Of a stretch of 64,000 bases of DNA, positions 1 to 7,946 are shown in pieces. Each line of letters starts with the position of its first letter. Position 1 is the first letter of the stretch. A program made the position numbers and the translations under genes. Origin of the DNA: an uncultured Bacilli bacterium (lineage in GTDB: Bacteria; Bacillota_I; Bacilli_A; RF39; UBA660); assembly GCA_934096035.1 (NCBI GenBank), contig CAKOKX010000001.1:620001-684000 (forward strand), given 5' to 3'. Below the pieces are notes generated by a model. That model was not told where the DNA came from and ran no database searches. It worked only from the letters and a program-made list of their open reading frames with translations.

Positions 1-714
1 GAATATTGGCGTATAATTGGGGTATTTGATAATACTTCACATGGCCAAAGTGGTAAAAATTTAGTTAAAATTATAAGAGAAGAATTGTTACCTGGTTTAG
101 CTTTTGATAAAAACAATAGTAGCAACTGGACAACATCATCACTAAGAAGTTTATTAAATGAAAATTATTATAATGCAACAAACGGAACTGAGTCTGGATA
201 TTGCTATAATTATTCAAATGTAATAACTAATAATTGTAATTATACTAAAATAGGAATTCAAGATAAATATAGAAAAATGATAGCAAATGTAACATGGTAT
301 TTGGGTGGACACACAACATATAATGTTACTACCGATGCTTTATATGGATATGAAAGAGGAAGTAATGTAGTTTCACCGGCTCCTACAAGCACAACTGGTT
401 ATATTGGCTTAATGTACCCAAGTGATTATGGTTATTCAGCACTAGCTAGTAGTTGTGCAAGAACAACAAATGTAAGTTCTTATAGAAGCAATGGCTGTTC
501 AGGTAGCAGTTGGTTATATGGAAAAGGAATTGAGTGGACAATTACCCCTGGTGGAACAGCTAATTATGTCTATTACATAGATAATTATGGTTTTGCTGAT
601 CGTTATTATGCCAAGTATGGTAACGGAATTAGACCAGTAGTATATCTTGATTCAACAGTATATAAAGTTAGTGGTACTGGAAGTATCGATTCACCATACA
701 TAATTGGAATGTAA
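1..714 (+). CDS. Secreted PNNY/RIIG-family surface protein, C-terminal part (truncated by window start)
   Basis: The frame is already open at base 1 (first codons read EYWRIIGVFDN) and stops with TAA at 712-714, so about 237 C-terminal residues are visible and the start lies outside. A TTG at 85 could pose as a start, but the codons before it align with the next gene (WRIIGVFD, GKNLVKIIR), so the protein continues leftward. It is rich in Asn, Tyr, Ser, Thr and Cys and has no membrane segment here, as for an exported protein. The end (GIRPVVYLDS, then GTGSIDSPYI) resembles the end of DUF6273/C-type-lectin-like domains; this fold call is inferred from pattern only. It is a tandem paralogue of the gene at 727-1860 and is related to 58239-59831. 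Codons are ordinary AT-rich ones throughout. Confidence 0.8.
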   Translation, partial: EYWRIIGVFDNTSHGQSGKNLVKIIREELLPGLAFDKNNSSNWTTSSLRSLLNENYYNATNGTESGYCYNYSNVITNNCNYTKIGIQDKYRKMIANVTWYLGGHTTYNVTTDALYGYERGSNVVSPAPTSTTGYIGLMYPSDYGYSALASSCARTTNVSSYRSNGCSGSSWLYGKGIEWTITPGGTANYVYYIDNYGFADRYYAKYGNGIRPVVYLDSTVYKVSGTGSIDSPYIIGM

Positions 715-726
715 TAGGAGGCTAAT

Positions 727-1860
727 ATGAACAAAAAGATTAAATTGACAAGCATTTGTATTATATTTTTATTATGTGTTATTGGCTACATTTATAATAC
801 AAATAATAATATAAGCTTGCAAGATAATAATGTAACTTATGCAATTTCTCTTGACGGAAAAAAAACTTCTTCATTTCCTGCCAGGGGTAGTTATAAAGTG
901 CAAGTTGAATGCAATAATGCTGTAGGAAAATGGTTATATGACGAATGGAAATTATCAATAGAAGATATGCTGGGCACAAGTACTAGTTGTGATATTGATT
1001 TTACTTCTATAACTACAAAAACATTACTATCTGATTATGTAATTAGCCTAGTCGGTAAAAGCCAAGGAACTGGAAAAGTGATAAATGAAAATGGATATAG
1101 ATATGAAGGAAAAAATCCAAATAATTATATTTGGTTCAACAATGAATATTGGCGAATAATCGGGGTATTTGATAGTGCCACCCATGGACAAGCAGGAAAA
1201 AACTTGGTTAAAATTATAAGAGACAAACAAATAGGTTATCAAACTTGGGATAGTGCAGGCACAAATAATTGGAGTACTTCAAGTTTAAAAAGTCTTTTAA
1301 ATGATTACTATTATAAAGCAACAGATGGTACAAATAGTGGTAAATGTTATGGCTATTCAAATACGGTTACATCAAATTGTAATTACACAAAAAATGGGAT
1401 TCAATCATATTACAGAAATCTTATACAAAGTGTGACATGGCATTTAGGTGGTTACAATTCCATAGCAGTCACAGCAAATAATTTCTATACATATGAAAGA
1501 GGAACTACTGTTAACGGTTCTAATCCAACAACTACAACAGGATATATAGGACTAATGTATCCGAGTGATTTTGGCTACACAGCCTTAGAAAGCGACTGTG
1601 CTAGAACGACTTTACTAAGTGAATATATTACTGTTGCATGTGCTGGTGCCAGTTGGTTATCTGGTAGAAGTTTTGACTTAACATTAACGCAATACACAAC
1701 AAATGCAACACAAACCATATCTATAAGCAGAGAAGGAAAAATAGCTGCTAGAGATGCTATAGGTAATTTTGGAGTTAGTCCAGTATTATATTTGAACTCA
1801 AGTGTTTATCTTGTAGATGGAAATGGATCTTTAGATAATCCTTATATTATTGCAAGTTAG
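727..1860 (+). CDS. Secreted PNNY/RIIG-family surface protein (C-type-lectin-like end)
   Basis: 377 residues starting at ATG 727 behind a good AGGAGG site, 12 bases after the stop of its paralogue, so probably co-transcribed. Residues about 6-26 form one hydrophobic segment (signal peptide or signal anchor) and the rest is polar, Asn/Thr/Ser-rich and Cys-containing, so an extracytoplasmic location is likely. From about residue 125 it carries the family module: YRYEGKNPNNYIWF, EYWRIIGVFD, then TGYIGLMYPSD, then a C-terminal GVSPVLYLNSS ... GNGSLDNPYI. The module is shared with three other genes of this window. No enzyme motif is visible. The role is unknown; adhesion or ligand binding is an inference from the lectin-like end and the secretion signal. 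Confidence 0.8.
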   Translation: MNKKIKLTSICIIFLLCVIGYIYNTNNNISLQDNNVTYAISLDGKKTSSFPARGSYKVQVECNNAVGKWLYDEWKLSIEDMLGTSTSCDIDFTSITTKTLLSDYVISLVGKSQGTGKVINENGYRYEGKNPNNYIWFNNEYWRIIGVFDSATHGQAGKNLVKIIRDKQIGYQTWDSAGTNNWSTSSLKSLLNDYYYKATDGTNSGKCYGYSNTVTSNCNYTKNGIQSYYRNLIQSVTWHLGGYNSIAVTANNFYTYERGTTVNGSNPTTTTGYIGLMYPSDFGYTALESDCARTTLLSEYITVACAGASWLSGRSFDLTLTQYTTNATQTISISREGKIAARDAIGNFGVSPVLYLNSSVYLVDGNGSLDNPYIIAS

Positions 1861-1907
1861 TTTTACACTAAAAATGTAAACAACTGTAAATCATTAAAAA
1901 TAATTTT

Positions 1908-1937
1908 AAAAAGTAGATATTTAATATTTACTTTTTT
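1908..1937 (+). terminator. Weak AT-rich hairpin with T-run after the surface-protein pair
   Basis: AAAAAGTA (1908-1915) can pair with TACTTTTT around 1929-1936 and a T-run follows. The stem is AT-rich and weak, and it overlaps the -35 region of the mraZ promoter, so it may act only partly. Confidence 0.4.
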
Positions 1938-1955
1938 TGTGTCTTTTGATAGTAT
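1927..1955 (+). promoter_or_regulatory. mraZ / division cluster promoter
   Basis: TTTACT (1927-1932) and TAGTAT (1950-1955) are separated by 17 bases, a sigma-A type promoter. Predicted initiation near 1962 places the three MraZ-type repeats in the initially transcribed region. Confidence 0.6.
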
Positions 1956-1966
1956 ATATATAGGAC

Positions 1967-1991
1967 AGTGGTAAACTGTGGGAGAAAGTGG
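1967..1991 (+). promoter_or_regulatory. MraZ operator (three GTGG repeats, 10-base period)
   Basis: AGTGG at 1967-1971, TGTGG at 1977-1981 and AGTGG at 1987-1991 recur with an exact 10-base period directly before mraZ. MraZ is known to bind arrays of GTGG-type repeats in its own promoter region. The third repeat is also the ribosome binding site of mraZ, so bound MraZ could block both transcription and ribosome access. Autoregulation is inferred from the repeats. Confidence 0.75.
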
Positions 1992-1999
1992 GGGATAGT

Positions 2000-2440
2000 A
2001 TGTTACTGGGTGAATATCATCATAATATCGATGATAAAGGCCGACTAGTTATTCCAACCAAGCTTCGAGAAGACCTGGGTGAAGAATTTATTCTAACTCG
2101 TGGCATTGAAAAATGTTTATATGTTTACTCAAAAGCAGAATGGAACAAATTAGTTAGCAAATTAGATACTCTACCTTTCACTAAAAAAGTCACTCGGACC
2201 TTCACTCGATTCTTCTATTCGGGGGCTACTGCCTGCGAGTTCGACAAAAGTGGTCGAATAAGTATTACCTCCCCATTGGTTAGTTACGCCGGTTTAGCAA
2301 AAGAATGTATCATAATCGGCGTTAATGACCATTTGGAAATTTGGGATAGTAAAGCGTTCGAAGATTTCATGAGTGATAATAGTGATATAATTGAAGATAT
2401 CGCAGAAAATTTATTTGATGGTGATAAAGATGCATTATAG
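2000..2440 (+). CDS. mraZ: Transcriptional regulator MraZ
   Basis: 146 residues, the usual MraZ length. Two SpoVT/AbrB-like halves are visible: GEYHHNIDDKGRLVIPTKLRE at the N-terminus (written here only to show the DxKGR motif) and CEFDKSGRISI near residue 76, carrying the DKxGR signatures of the family. MraZ is a DNA-binding regulator that acts on its own cluster. The start is ATG 2000, with GTGGGGGA as ribosome site; a GTG at 1988 is in frame but would include that site. The coding end overlaps rsmH by 11 bases, so the two are translationally coupled. It opens the division/cell-wall cluster, as in most Bacillota. Confidence 0.95.
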   Translation: MLLGEYHHNIDDKGRLVIPTKLREDLGEEFILTRGIEKCLYVYSKAEWNKLVSKLDTLPFTKKVTRTFTRFFYSGATACEFDKSGRISITSPLVSYAGLAKECIIIGVNDHLEIWDSKAFEDFMSDNSDIIEDIAENLFDGDKDAL

Positions 2441-3341
2441 TGTACTAAAAGAAGAATTGCTTGAAGGCTTAAATATTCAAGATGGGAAAATATATGTTGA
2501 TGCTACGATTGGTTATGCCGGAGATTCTAAAGAAATATTAAAGCAAATACCAAATGGATTTCTTTACGGTTTTGATCAAGATGAAAAAGCTGTAAAATAT
2601 TCTACTAACGTATTAACAGAAATAGGTAATAATTTTAAAATATTTAATACCAACTTTGTAAATATGGATGAAGTTTTTGAAGAAGAAGAAATTAAAGAAG
2701 TTGATGGTATTATATTTGATTTAGGTTTTTCATCTCCCCAAATAGATGATGAAAAAAGAGGATTTTCTTTTATGCATGATGGTCCGTTAGATATGAGAAT
2801 GTCTAGTGAAGGAAAGTCTGCTAAAGATATAATAAATGAATATAGTGAAAATGAACTAGCAGAAATATTTTTTAAATATGGTGAAGAGAAGTTAAGTAGA
2901 GTAATTGCCAAAAATATAAAAAAAGAAAGTAAGAATATTTCAAGTACATTAGAACTAGTAGAAGTAATAAAAAATGCTACTGGTGCCAACTACTTTTACA
3001 AAAATCATCCTGAAAGAAAAATATTTCAAGCGTTAAGAATTGAAGTTAATGAAGAATTAACAGTATTAGAAAACATTCTTCCCAAAGCTATAAAAAGACT
3101 TAAAAAAGGTGGAAGAATAGCAGTTATAACATTTCATTCTCTAGAAGATAGAATTGTTAAAAACACATTTAAAAAATATAGTGATATTGATCCACTTGTT
3201 AAAGGTTTAAAAGATATACCTGAAGAATACAAACCTTTAATAAAGTTAGTAAATAAAAAACCAATACTTCCAAGCCAAAAAGAATTAGAAGAAAATTCAA
3301 GAAGTAGAAGTGCAAAATTAAGAATAATTGAAAGGATATGA
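2430..3341 (+). CDS. rsmH: 16S rRNA (cytosine(1402)-N(4))-methyltransferase RsmH
   Basis: 303 residues. It begins MHYSVLKEELLEGL, the conserved RsmH N-terminus, followed by the SAM-binding region (VDATIGYAG, then YGFDQDEKA) and the family blocks GIIFDLGFSSPQ, RGFSFMHDGPLDMRM and FQALRIEVNEEL. It methylates N4 of C1402 in 16S rRNA of the small subunit. The start is ATG 2430, overlapping the end of mraZ; frame-open codons before it lie inside mraZ and lack the conserved sequence. Second gene of the mraZ operon, and it ends in a TGA stop, which shows that TGA is not recoded here. Confidence 0.96.
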   Translation: MHYSVLKEELLEGLNIQDGKIYVDATIGYAGDSKEILKQIPNGFLYGFDQDEKAVKYSTNVLTEIGNNFKIFNTNFVNMDEVFEEEEIKEVDGIIFDLGFSSPQIDDEKRGFSFMHDGPLDMRMSSEGKSAKDIINEYSENELAEIFFKYGEEKLSRVIAKNIKKESKNISSTLELVEVIKNATGANYFYKNHPERKIFQALRIEVNEELTVLENILPKAIKRLKKGGRIAVITFHSLEDRIVKNTFKKYSDIDPLVKGLKDIPEEYKPLIKLVNKKPILPSQKELEENSRSRSAKLRIIERI

Positions 3342-3345
3342 TTAC

Positions 3346-3639
3346 ATGACAAAAAAGAGTAAAAAGGCAAAATTATTAAAGGGAGAAAAAATGATGTATG
3401 CATTATTAGTTTTCTTACTTTTGGCAATTCCAATATTTAATGTTTTTACTTCATCTTTATTATCTGAAACAAATAATGAAGTAGAAAAAATTACTAAAAA
3501 TATTGAACGTCAAGAACTAGTAAATCAAGGCCTTTCAATGCAAATAGATGAATTAGCAAGTTTAGAAAATATTCAATCTATTGCAGAAAATCATGGATTA
3601 TCGTATAATAATAGTAATATTAAATCAGTCGGAGAATAA
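3346..3639 (+). CDS. ftsL: Cell division protein FtsL-like
   Basis: 97 residues, a typical FtsL layout: a short basic cytoplasmic tail (TKKSKKAKLLKGEK), one membrane segment at about residues 18-38, then a leucine-type coiled coil (NNEVEKITKNIERQ...) outside. FtsL proteins are too divergent for motif proof, so the call rests on topology, size and the position between rsmH and the class B PBP. The ATG at 3346 has AAAGGA upstream; an in-frame TTG at 3328 inside rsmH is less likely. FtsL forms a complex with DivIC/FtsB and the septal PBP at the division site. Confidence 0.85.
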   Translation: MTKKSKKAKLLKGEKMMYALLVFLLLAIPIFNVFTSSLLSETNNEVEKITKNIERQELVNQGLSMQIDELASLENIQSIAENHGLSYNNSNIKSVGE

Positions 3640-3651
3640 GGAGATAATAGT

Positions 3652-5733
3652 ATGAAAAAAAAAGTAACAGTTAAAATATCAAAGTTTATTATTTTAATTG
3701 TTGCTTTTTTATTTGTGGCAATAATATGTAAATTATCATATGTCGTTTTAAGTGATAAAGTAGATGGAATAAATTTAAAAGATAAATCAGCAAGTATAAC
3801 TACCGTTAAAAAAACACTTTATGCTGATCGGGGAAGTATCTATGATGTTAATGGTGAAGAACTAGCAAGTACAGTAAATTCTTACACTGTAATAGCGTAT
3901 TTAAATTCTAATAAAACTAATGTTGAAGATAAAGAAAAAACTGCTAAAGAATTAGCGCCAATATTAAATATGACTGAAGAAAAATTAATGGAACTTCTTA
4001 ATAAAAATTTATATCAAGTGGAATTAAGACCTGGTGGCTATGGAATAACTGAAGTAGTAAAAGCAAGAATAGAAAAATTAGAGTTACCCGGTATAGATTT
4101 TATCAAAAATTCTAAAAAAAGATATTATAATAAATCGACGTTTGCTTCATATATCGTGGGTTATGCCAAAGTTTTAGATGATGGTAAAATATCTGGTGAA
4201 CTAGGTATTGAAGGTTATTATGATGATATATTATCAGGAACAAATGGATATACAAAATATTTAAAATATACATCAAGTAATTATAAGATTCCTAATACAA
4301 ACGAAGATACTAAAAAAGCTAAAGATGGCTCTGATATATATTTAACCATTGATAGTAGCATTCAACTTATAGCTGAAAAAGCCGTTTCTAGTATGAAGGA
4401 AAAATTTAATACTGACTGGGCAGTATTTACCGTAATGGATGCTAAAACTGGAGCAATCGTAGCAAGTGCCACAAATCCAAACTTTAACCCAAATGATACA
4501 AATACAATTAAAGAATATATGAACCCTTTACTAAGTTATCAATATGAACCAGGATCAGTCATGAAAGTATTTTCCTTTGCATCAGCAATTGAAGAAGAAA
4601 AATATGATGGTGAAGAAACATTCAAATCGGGTTCATATACACTGGATGATGGTACAGTTATTCGTGACTCGGAAAGAAAAGGCTGGGGAACAATTTCTTT
4701 TGATGAAGGCTTTGCCAGATCTTCAAATGTTGCAGCAACAACGCTTGCTTTGCGTCTTGGTGTAGATAAATTATCAGAATATTATAATAATTTAGGTTTT
4801 GGTAAAAAAACAGGTATAGAGTTATCTAATGAAGCAGTTGGTGATATTGAAATGGTCTACCAATCAGAACTTGCAACAGCATCTTTTGGTCAAGGGGTTA
4901 GTGTAACAGCTATTCAAATGCTTCAAGCTTTAAGTGCCATGACTAATGATGGAACAGTAATAAAACCATATATCGTAGATAAAGTCGTCGACCAAAATGG
5001 TAATATCACCTATCAAGGAGAAAGACAAGTAGTAAAAAAAGTATATTCAACTAATACCGTAAATAAAATGCATGAAATAATGAAAAAAGTAATTGATATA
5101 AATAAGTATTGGCAAGTTAATAATGTAAGTATAATGGGTAAAACAGGAACAGCCCAAATTGCATCACCTAAAGGTGGTTACTTAACTGGGACTTACGATT
5201 ACATTAAATCATTCGCAGGTATTTTTCCAGCTGATGATCCAAAATATATTGTTTATGTAGCGGGTAAAAAACCTGAAACAAATTTAGGTTCATGGGCTAA
5301 AGTTATAACAACCGCAATTGAAGAAATTGCGAGCTACGCTAAACTTACTGAATCTAAAAGTGATGCCGATCCTTCAAAAATCATTAAACTAGATAATTAT
5401 ATAAGTAAAAATCTAGATACCACTCTTGAAGAATTAAAAAATAAAAAAATAAATATAATTACAATTGGTAATGGTAAATATATTATTAATCAGTATCCTT
5501 TGAAAAATAAAACCCTTTTATCCGGAGAAAAATTATTTCTTTTAACAAATAATAAGGAAATAAAGATGGAAATCTTAAAAGGGTGGAGCTTAAGCGAAGT
5601 AAAAACTTATTGTAATCTAATAGGTTTAAATCTAGAATATTCTGGGTATGGCTATGTAATAAATCAAAGTATTGAAGAAAACACTATCCTAGATATAAAT
5701 AATATGACATTAACTATTGAATTAGACAGATAA
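3652..5733 (+). CDS. pbpB: Class B penicillin-binding protein (septal transpeptidase, PBP2B/FtsI type)
   Basis: 693 residues. One N-terminal membrane anchor (about 10-32), then the PBP dimerisation domain (ADRGSIYDVNGEELAST) and the transpeptidase domain with all three catalytic motifs: SxxK as SVMK (in YEPGSVMKVF), SxN as SSN (in FARSSNVAATT) and KTG (in MGKTGTAQIASP). Two PASTA-like repeats follow from about residue 565 to the end (LDTTLEELKNKKINII; GWSLSEVKTYCNLIGL). It cross-links septal peptidoglycan with FtsW. Start at ATG 3652 with AAGGAG. A second class B PBP of similar plan lies at 16475-18379, beyond the inserted island. Confidence 0.93.
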   Translation: MKKKVTVKISKFIILIVAFLFVAIICKLSYVVLSDKVDGINLKDKSASITTVKKTLYADRGSIYDVNGEELASTVNSYTVIAYLNSNKTNVEDKEKTAKELAPILNMTEEKLMELLNKNLYQVELRPGGYGITEVVKARIEKLELPGIDFIKNSKKRYYNKSTFASYIVGYAKVLDDGKISGELGIEGYYDDILSGTNGYTKYLKYTSSNYKIPNTNEDTKKAKDGSDIYLTIDSSIQLIAEKAVSSMKEKFNTDWAVFTVMDAKTGAIVASATNPNFNPNDTNTIKEYMNPLLSYQYEPGSVMKVFSFASAIEEEKYDGEETFKSGSYTLDDGTVIRDSERKGWGTISFDEGFARSSNVAATTLALRLGVDKLSEYYNNLGFGKKTGIELSNEAVGDIEMVYQSELATASFGQGVSVTAIQMLQALSAMTNDGTVIKPYIVDKVVDQNGNITYQGERQVVKKVYSTNTVNKMHEIMKKVIDINKYWQVNNVSIMGKTGTAQIASPKGGYLTGTYDYIKSFAGIFPADDPKYIVYVAGKKPETNLGSWAKVITTAIEEIASYAKLTESKSDADPSKIIKLDNYISKNLDTTLEELKNKKINIITIGNGKYIINQYPLKNKTLLSGEKLFLLTNNKEIKMEILKGWSLSEVKTYCNLIGLNLEYSGYGYVINQSIEENTILDINNMTLTIELDR

Positions 5734-5734
5734 A

Positions 5735-5764
5735 AAAGATCTCAAATTTTCTTGAGATCTTTAA
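5735..5764. terminator. Bidirectional terminator between converging operons
   Basis: AAGATCTCAA and TTGAGATCTT form a 10-bp stem around a short loop, with A-run upstream and T-run downstream, so it can work in both directions. It ends the mraZ operon on the plus strand and overlaps the stop codon of the minus-strand gene that ends at 5761. Confidence 0.85.
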
Positions 5765-5997
5765 TCATTTTGATGTCTTTCTAAAAATTTTTCTAAAGCC
5801 ATGTTAAATTCATTTCTATCGTTCAAACCCACCAAATATTCATTACCATTTATAATATTCATTTTTCTTATACAAAATGATGCAATGTCATTTTCATTTG
5901 ATAAATAAATATATTTTACTCCATCAATTTCAAATTCATCAGTTACAATATAATCTAACCCATCATCTAGTGTAATTGTTTCTAATTCTTCACTCAT
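5761..5997 (-). CDS. Small acidic protein, DUF1292-like
   Basis: 78 residues, acidic, no membrane segment. The pattern ITLDDGLDYIVTDEFEIDGVKYIYL resembles the DUF1292 (YrzB-type) family of small Bacillota proteins of unknown function (motif shown in part: DEFEIDGVKYIYL). The start codon overlaps the stop of the upstream gene (ATGA at 5994-5997) and has GGAGG in front, so the two minus-strand genes form an operon. No function can be assigned. Confidence 0.7.
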   Translation of the reverse strand: MSEELETITLDDGLDYIVTDEFEIDGVKYIYLSNENDIASFCIRKMNIINGNEYLVGLNDRNEFNMALEKFLERHQND

Positions 5998-6740
5998 CTT
6001 GAACCTCCATCTCTAGAACCATTTAATTGACCTAATAAATCATTTATTTTTTCTTGACTAATATCTTCTTTGGCATATTCTTTAATAACTTTTTCCATTA
6101 TAGATTCATATTCATCTAAAGTAATACTTTTACTATCTAAATATTCTTGAAAAGAACTATGTAGTGCCGATCTTATTTCATCTTCTGTATATTTTCCTGG
6201 TTCATCTGCAATTAGTCTAGACATTTTTGAAAATAACTCATTCATATGTGCAGTTTTATCATATTCATTTAAAGCTCTAAAACATCCATATATTCTGGTA
6301 TCAATATCATATTCTTTATTATTATTTAATACACCACTTGCCATTTGGTTCATATCATACCACCAGTAAGGCCTTTGTTCAGCATGATTATAACCATCAA
6401 CAGATGTATTTGCACTAACAACCGTTGCTAATGTATCTTTAATTTCATTAGCATTTTCTCCAACTTCCATAGCTTGTTTTAATTCATGAATACCAACCGT
6501 TAAACCAGCTCCTAAAGCAACCATAATAATTATTTTTTTGCCAATGCCTTTTATACCAGAAGGTTTTCTTTTTTTACTTCTTGTATTTTTAACCGGAGGT
6601 CTACCAACACTTAAATTATATGCCTCATCATCTCTAGCAATTCTGTCGTTAGTCTTATTTGAAGTCTCTCTTCGAGTTCCATCATTATTAAACATTGCAC
6701 TAACAGTGTAATCTAAATCATTTATATTTGCACCCATCAT
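5994..6740 (-). CDS. Hypothetical single-pass membrane protein
   Basis: 248 residues. The N-terminal 65 residues are polar, with a basic patch (NTRSKKRKPS) just before a hydrophobic, Gly/Ala-rich segment (about 68-88: IIIMVALGAGLTVGIHEL). The rest is a polar, acidic, mostly helical-looking domain that would lie outside the membrane. I do not recognise the family. The start at 6740 is preceded by AGGAAGAAGG. It is the first gene of a two-gene minus-strand operon, divergent from the McrB-like operon. The two divergent units share a 120-bp intergenic region. Confidence 0.65.
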   Translation of the reverse strand: MMGANINDLDYTVSAMFNNDGTRRETSNKTNDRIARDDEAYNLSVGRPPVKNTRSKKRKPSGIKGIGKKIIIMVALGAGLTVGIHELKQAMEVGENANEIKDTLATVVSANTSVDGYNHAEQRPYWWYDMNQMASGVLNNNKEYDIDTRIYGCFRALNEYDKTAHMNELFSKMSRLIADEPGKYTEDEIRSALHSSFQEYLDSKSITLDEYESIMEKVIKEYAKEDISQEKINDLLGQLNGSRDGGSR

Positions 6741-6817
6741 TATACCTTCTTCCTATTATTATTTTAACCTAAAAAAGATATAATGGCAATAATTTTTTAG
6801 AAATTTGACAAGTCTTA

Positions 6818-6846
6818 TTGCAATGTAATTTTTATTTTGGTATAAT
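6818..6846 (+). promoter_or_regulatory. Promoter of the McrB-like operon
   Basis: TTGCAA (6818-6823) and a perfect TATAAT (6841-6846) are separated by 17 bases, directly before the gene at 6876. It drives rightward transcription of the four-gene operon. A TTGACA at 6805-6810 is not suitably spaced from any -10. Confidence 0.75.
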
Positions 6847-6875
6847 TTATAAAGAATAGGTTGGTGAGACGAATT

Positions 6876-7946
6876 GTGAGCTTAAGTGTTATAGATAAGT
6901 ATGTGATAAAAAAAGAAAAAGACCTACTTGAGTACGCAAAGATACTAGAATCAATAATTAGTATTGATAATAATAAAATGTGGCAAACAAAAAAAGAATT
7001 TGTGAGTTTTGCTAAAGAAATAATCGAAATATATGGGGATGCTTATTATTTCCAAAATAATAAACACAAAGATAATCCTATAGAATATTCCAATGATAAT
7101 ATAAATTTTATATTAAAAGCTATTATAGAATATTACAGATTACATGACAAAATGAATTTAATTAAAACTTTGAAAAACGAAACTTTTTTATTGTCAGTAA
7201 TAATTTGTACTGCATGTTATGTAGATTTTGCTTGTAATGTTGTAGATGGTGACTATCAAGATACTAAAAGTAAGTTTAAATATTTATTAGGATATTTAAG
7301 AAAAACAAAATTATTAATAGTAAAAGATAACAAGTATTTTATAAATGATTTATTTGAAGCCATAAAGAAAAATTGTGCCGAAGATAAAAAAATAATCGAA
7401 GGATTCAATAATCCAAATTATCGAAATGAATACAAAATGATTAGTAATAATCCAACATATTATGAAGTTAAATTTAGTTATGAAATACCTGGTCTAGAAG
7501 AATTTGATGAATCTTTAGTAAAAGGGGTATTGAAGGATTATGAAAATAAAATTCAAGAAATATCATATGACATATTAGCAAGTAAAGTACTTGAAGAACT
7601 AATAAGTAATAGAGAAATGGATAAATATGTTATTAAAATAGATAAAGGATTAAAAAAAGCTGGATTGTTAAGATTATTTGATAATAAGTATCTAAAAGAA
7701 TTTGTTAAGATATTAGTTCCGTATGAAGAAGAAATAAAATATCAAAATCTTATTAAAGATTATAAAGAAATTGGTATGAATTTTATATATAAATATGATA
7801 GTAATGATAATGTTAATCCTACAATGTTTGTAAATGATATGGAATTATTAGTAAATAAAGAATTTATAAATAATAATTTAGATAATCAAATTAGTTTTGA
7901 TAAAATGAATATTAAATTAGTTGTAAAGAATAAGGAGGAAGAATAA
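6876..7946 (+). CDS. Hypothetical protein, first gene of the McrB-like operon
   Basis: 356 residues from GTG 6876, which has GGTGAG seven bases upstream; in-frame TTG/GTG at 6861/6864 lie within or before this site. The protein is soluble-looking, Lys/Asn/Ile-rich and predicted helical, with no membrane segment, cysteine cluster or nuclease/ATPase motif that I can see. I do not recognise a family. It overlaps the ATPase gene by one base, so the two products are probably made together and may form a complex. It could be a client-binding or regulatory subunit; this is inference from operon position only. Confidence 0.7.
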   Translation: MSLSVIDKYVIKKEKDLLEYAKILESIISIDNNKMWQTKKEFVSFAKEIIEIYGDAYYFQNNKHKDNPIEYSNDNINFILKAIIEYYRLHDKMNLIKTLKNETFLLSVIICTACYVDFACNVVDGDYQDTKSKFKYLLGYLRKTKLLIVKDNKYFINDLFEAIKKNCAEDKKIIEGFNNPNYRNEYKMISNNPTYYEVKFSYEIPGLEEFDESLVKGVLKDYENKIQEISYDILASKVLEELISNREMDKYVIKIDKGLKKAGLLRLFDNKYLKEFVKILVPYEEEIKYQNLIKDYKEIGMNFIYKYDSNDNVNPTMFVNDMELLVNKEFINNNLDNQISFDKMNIKLVVKNKEEE

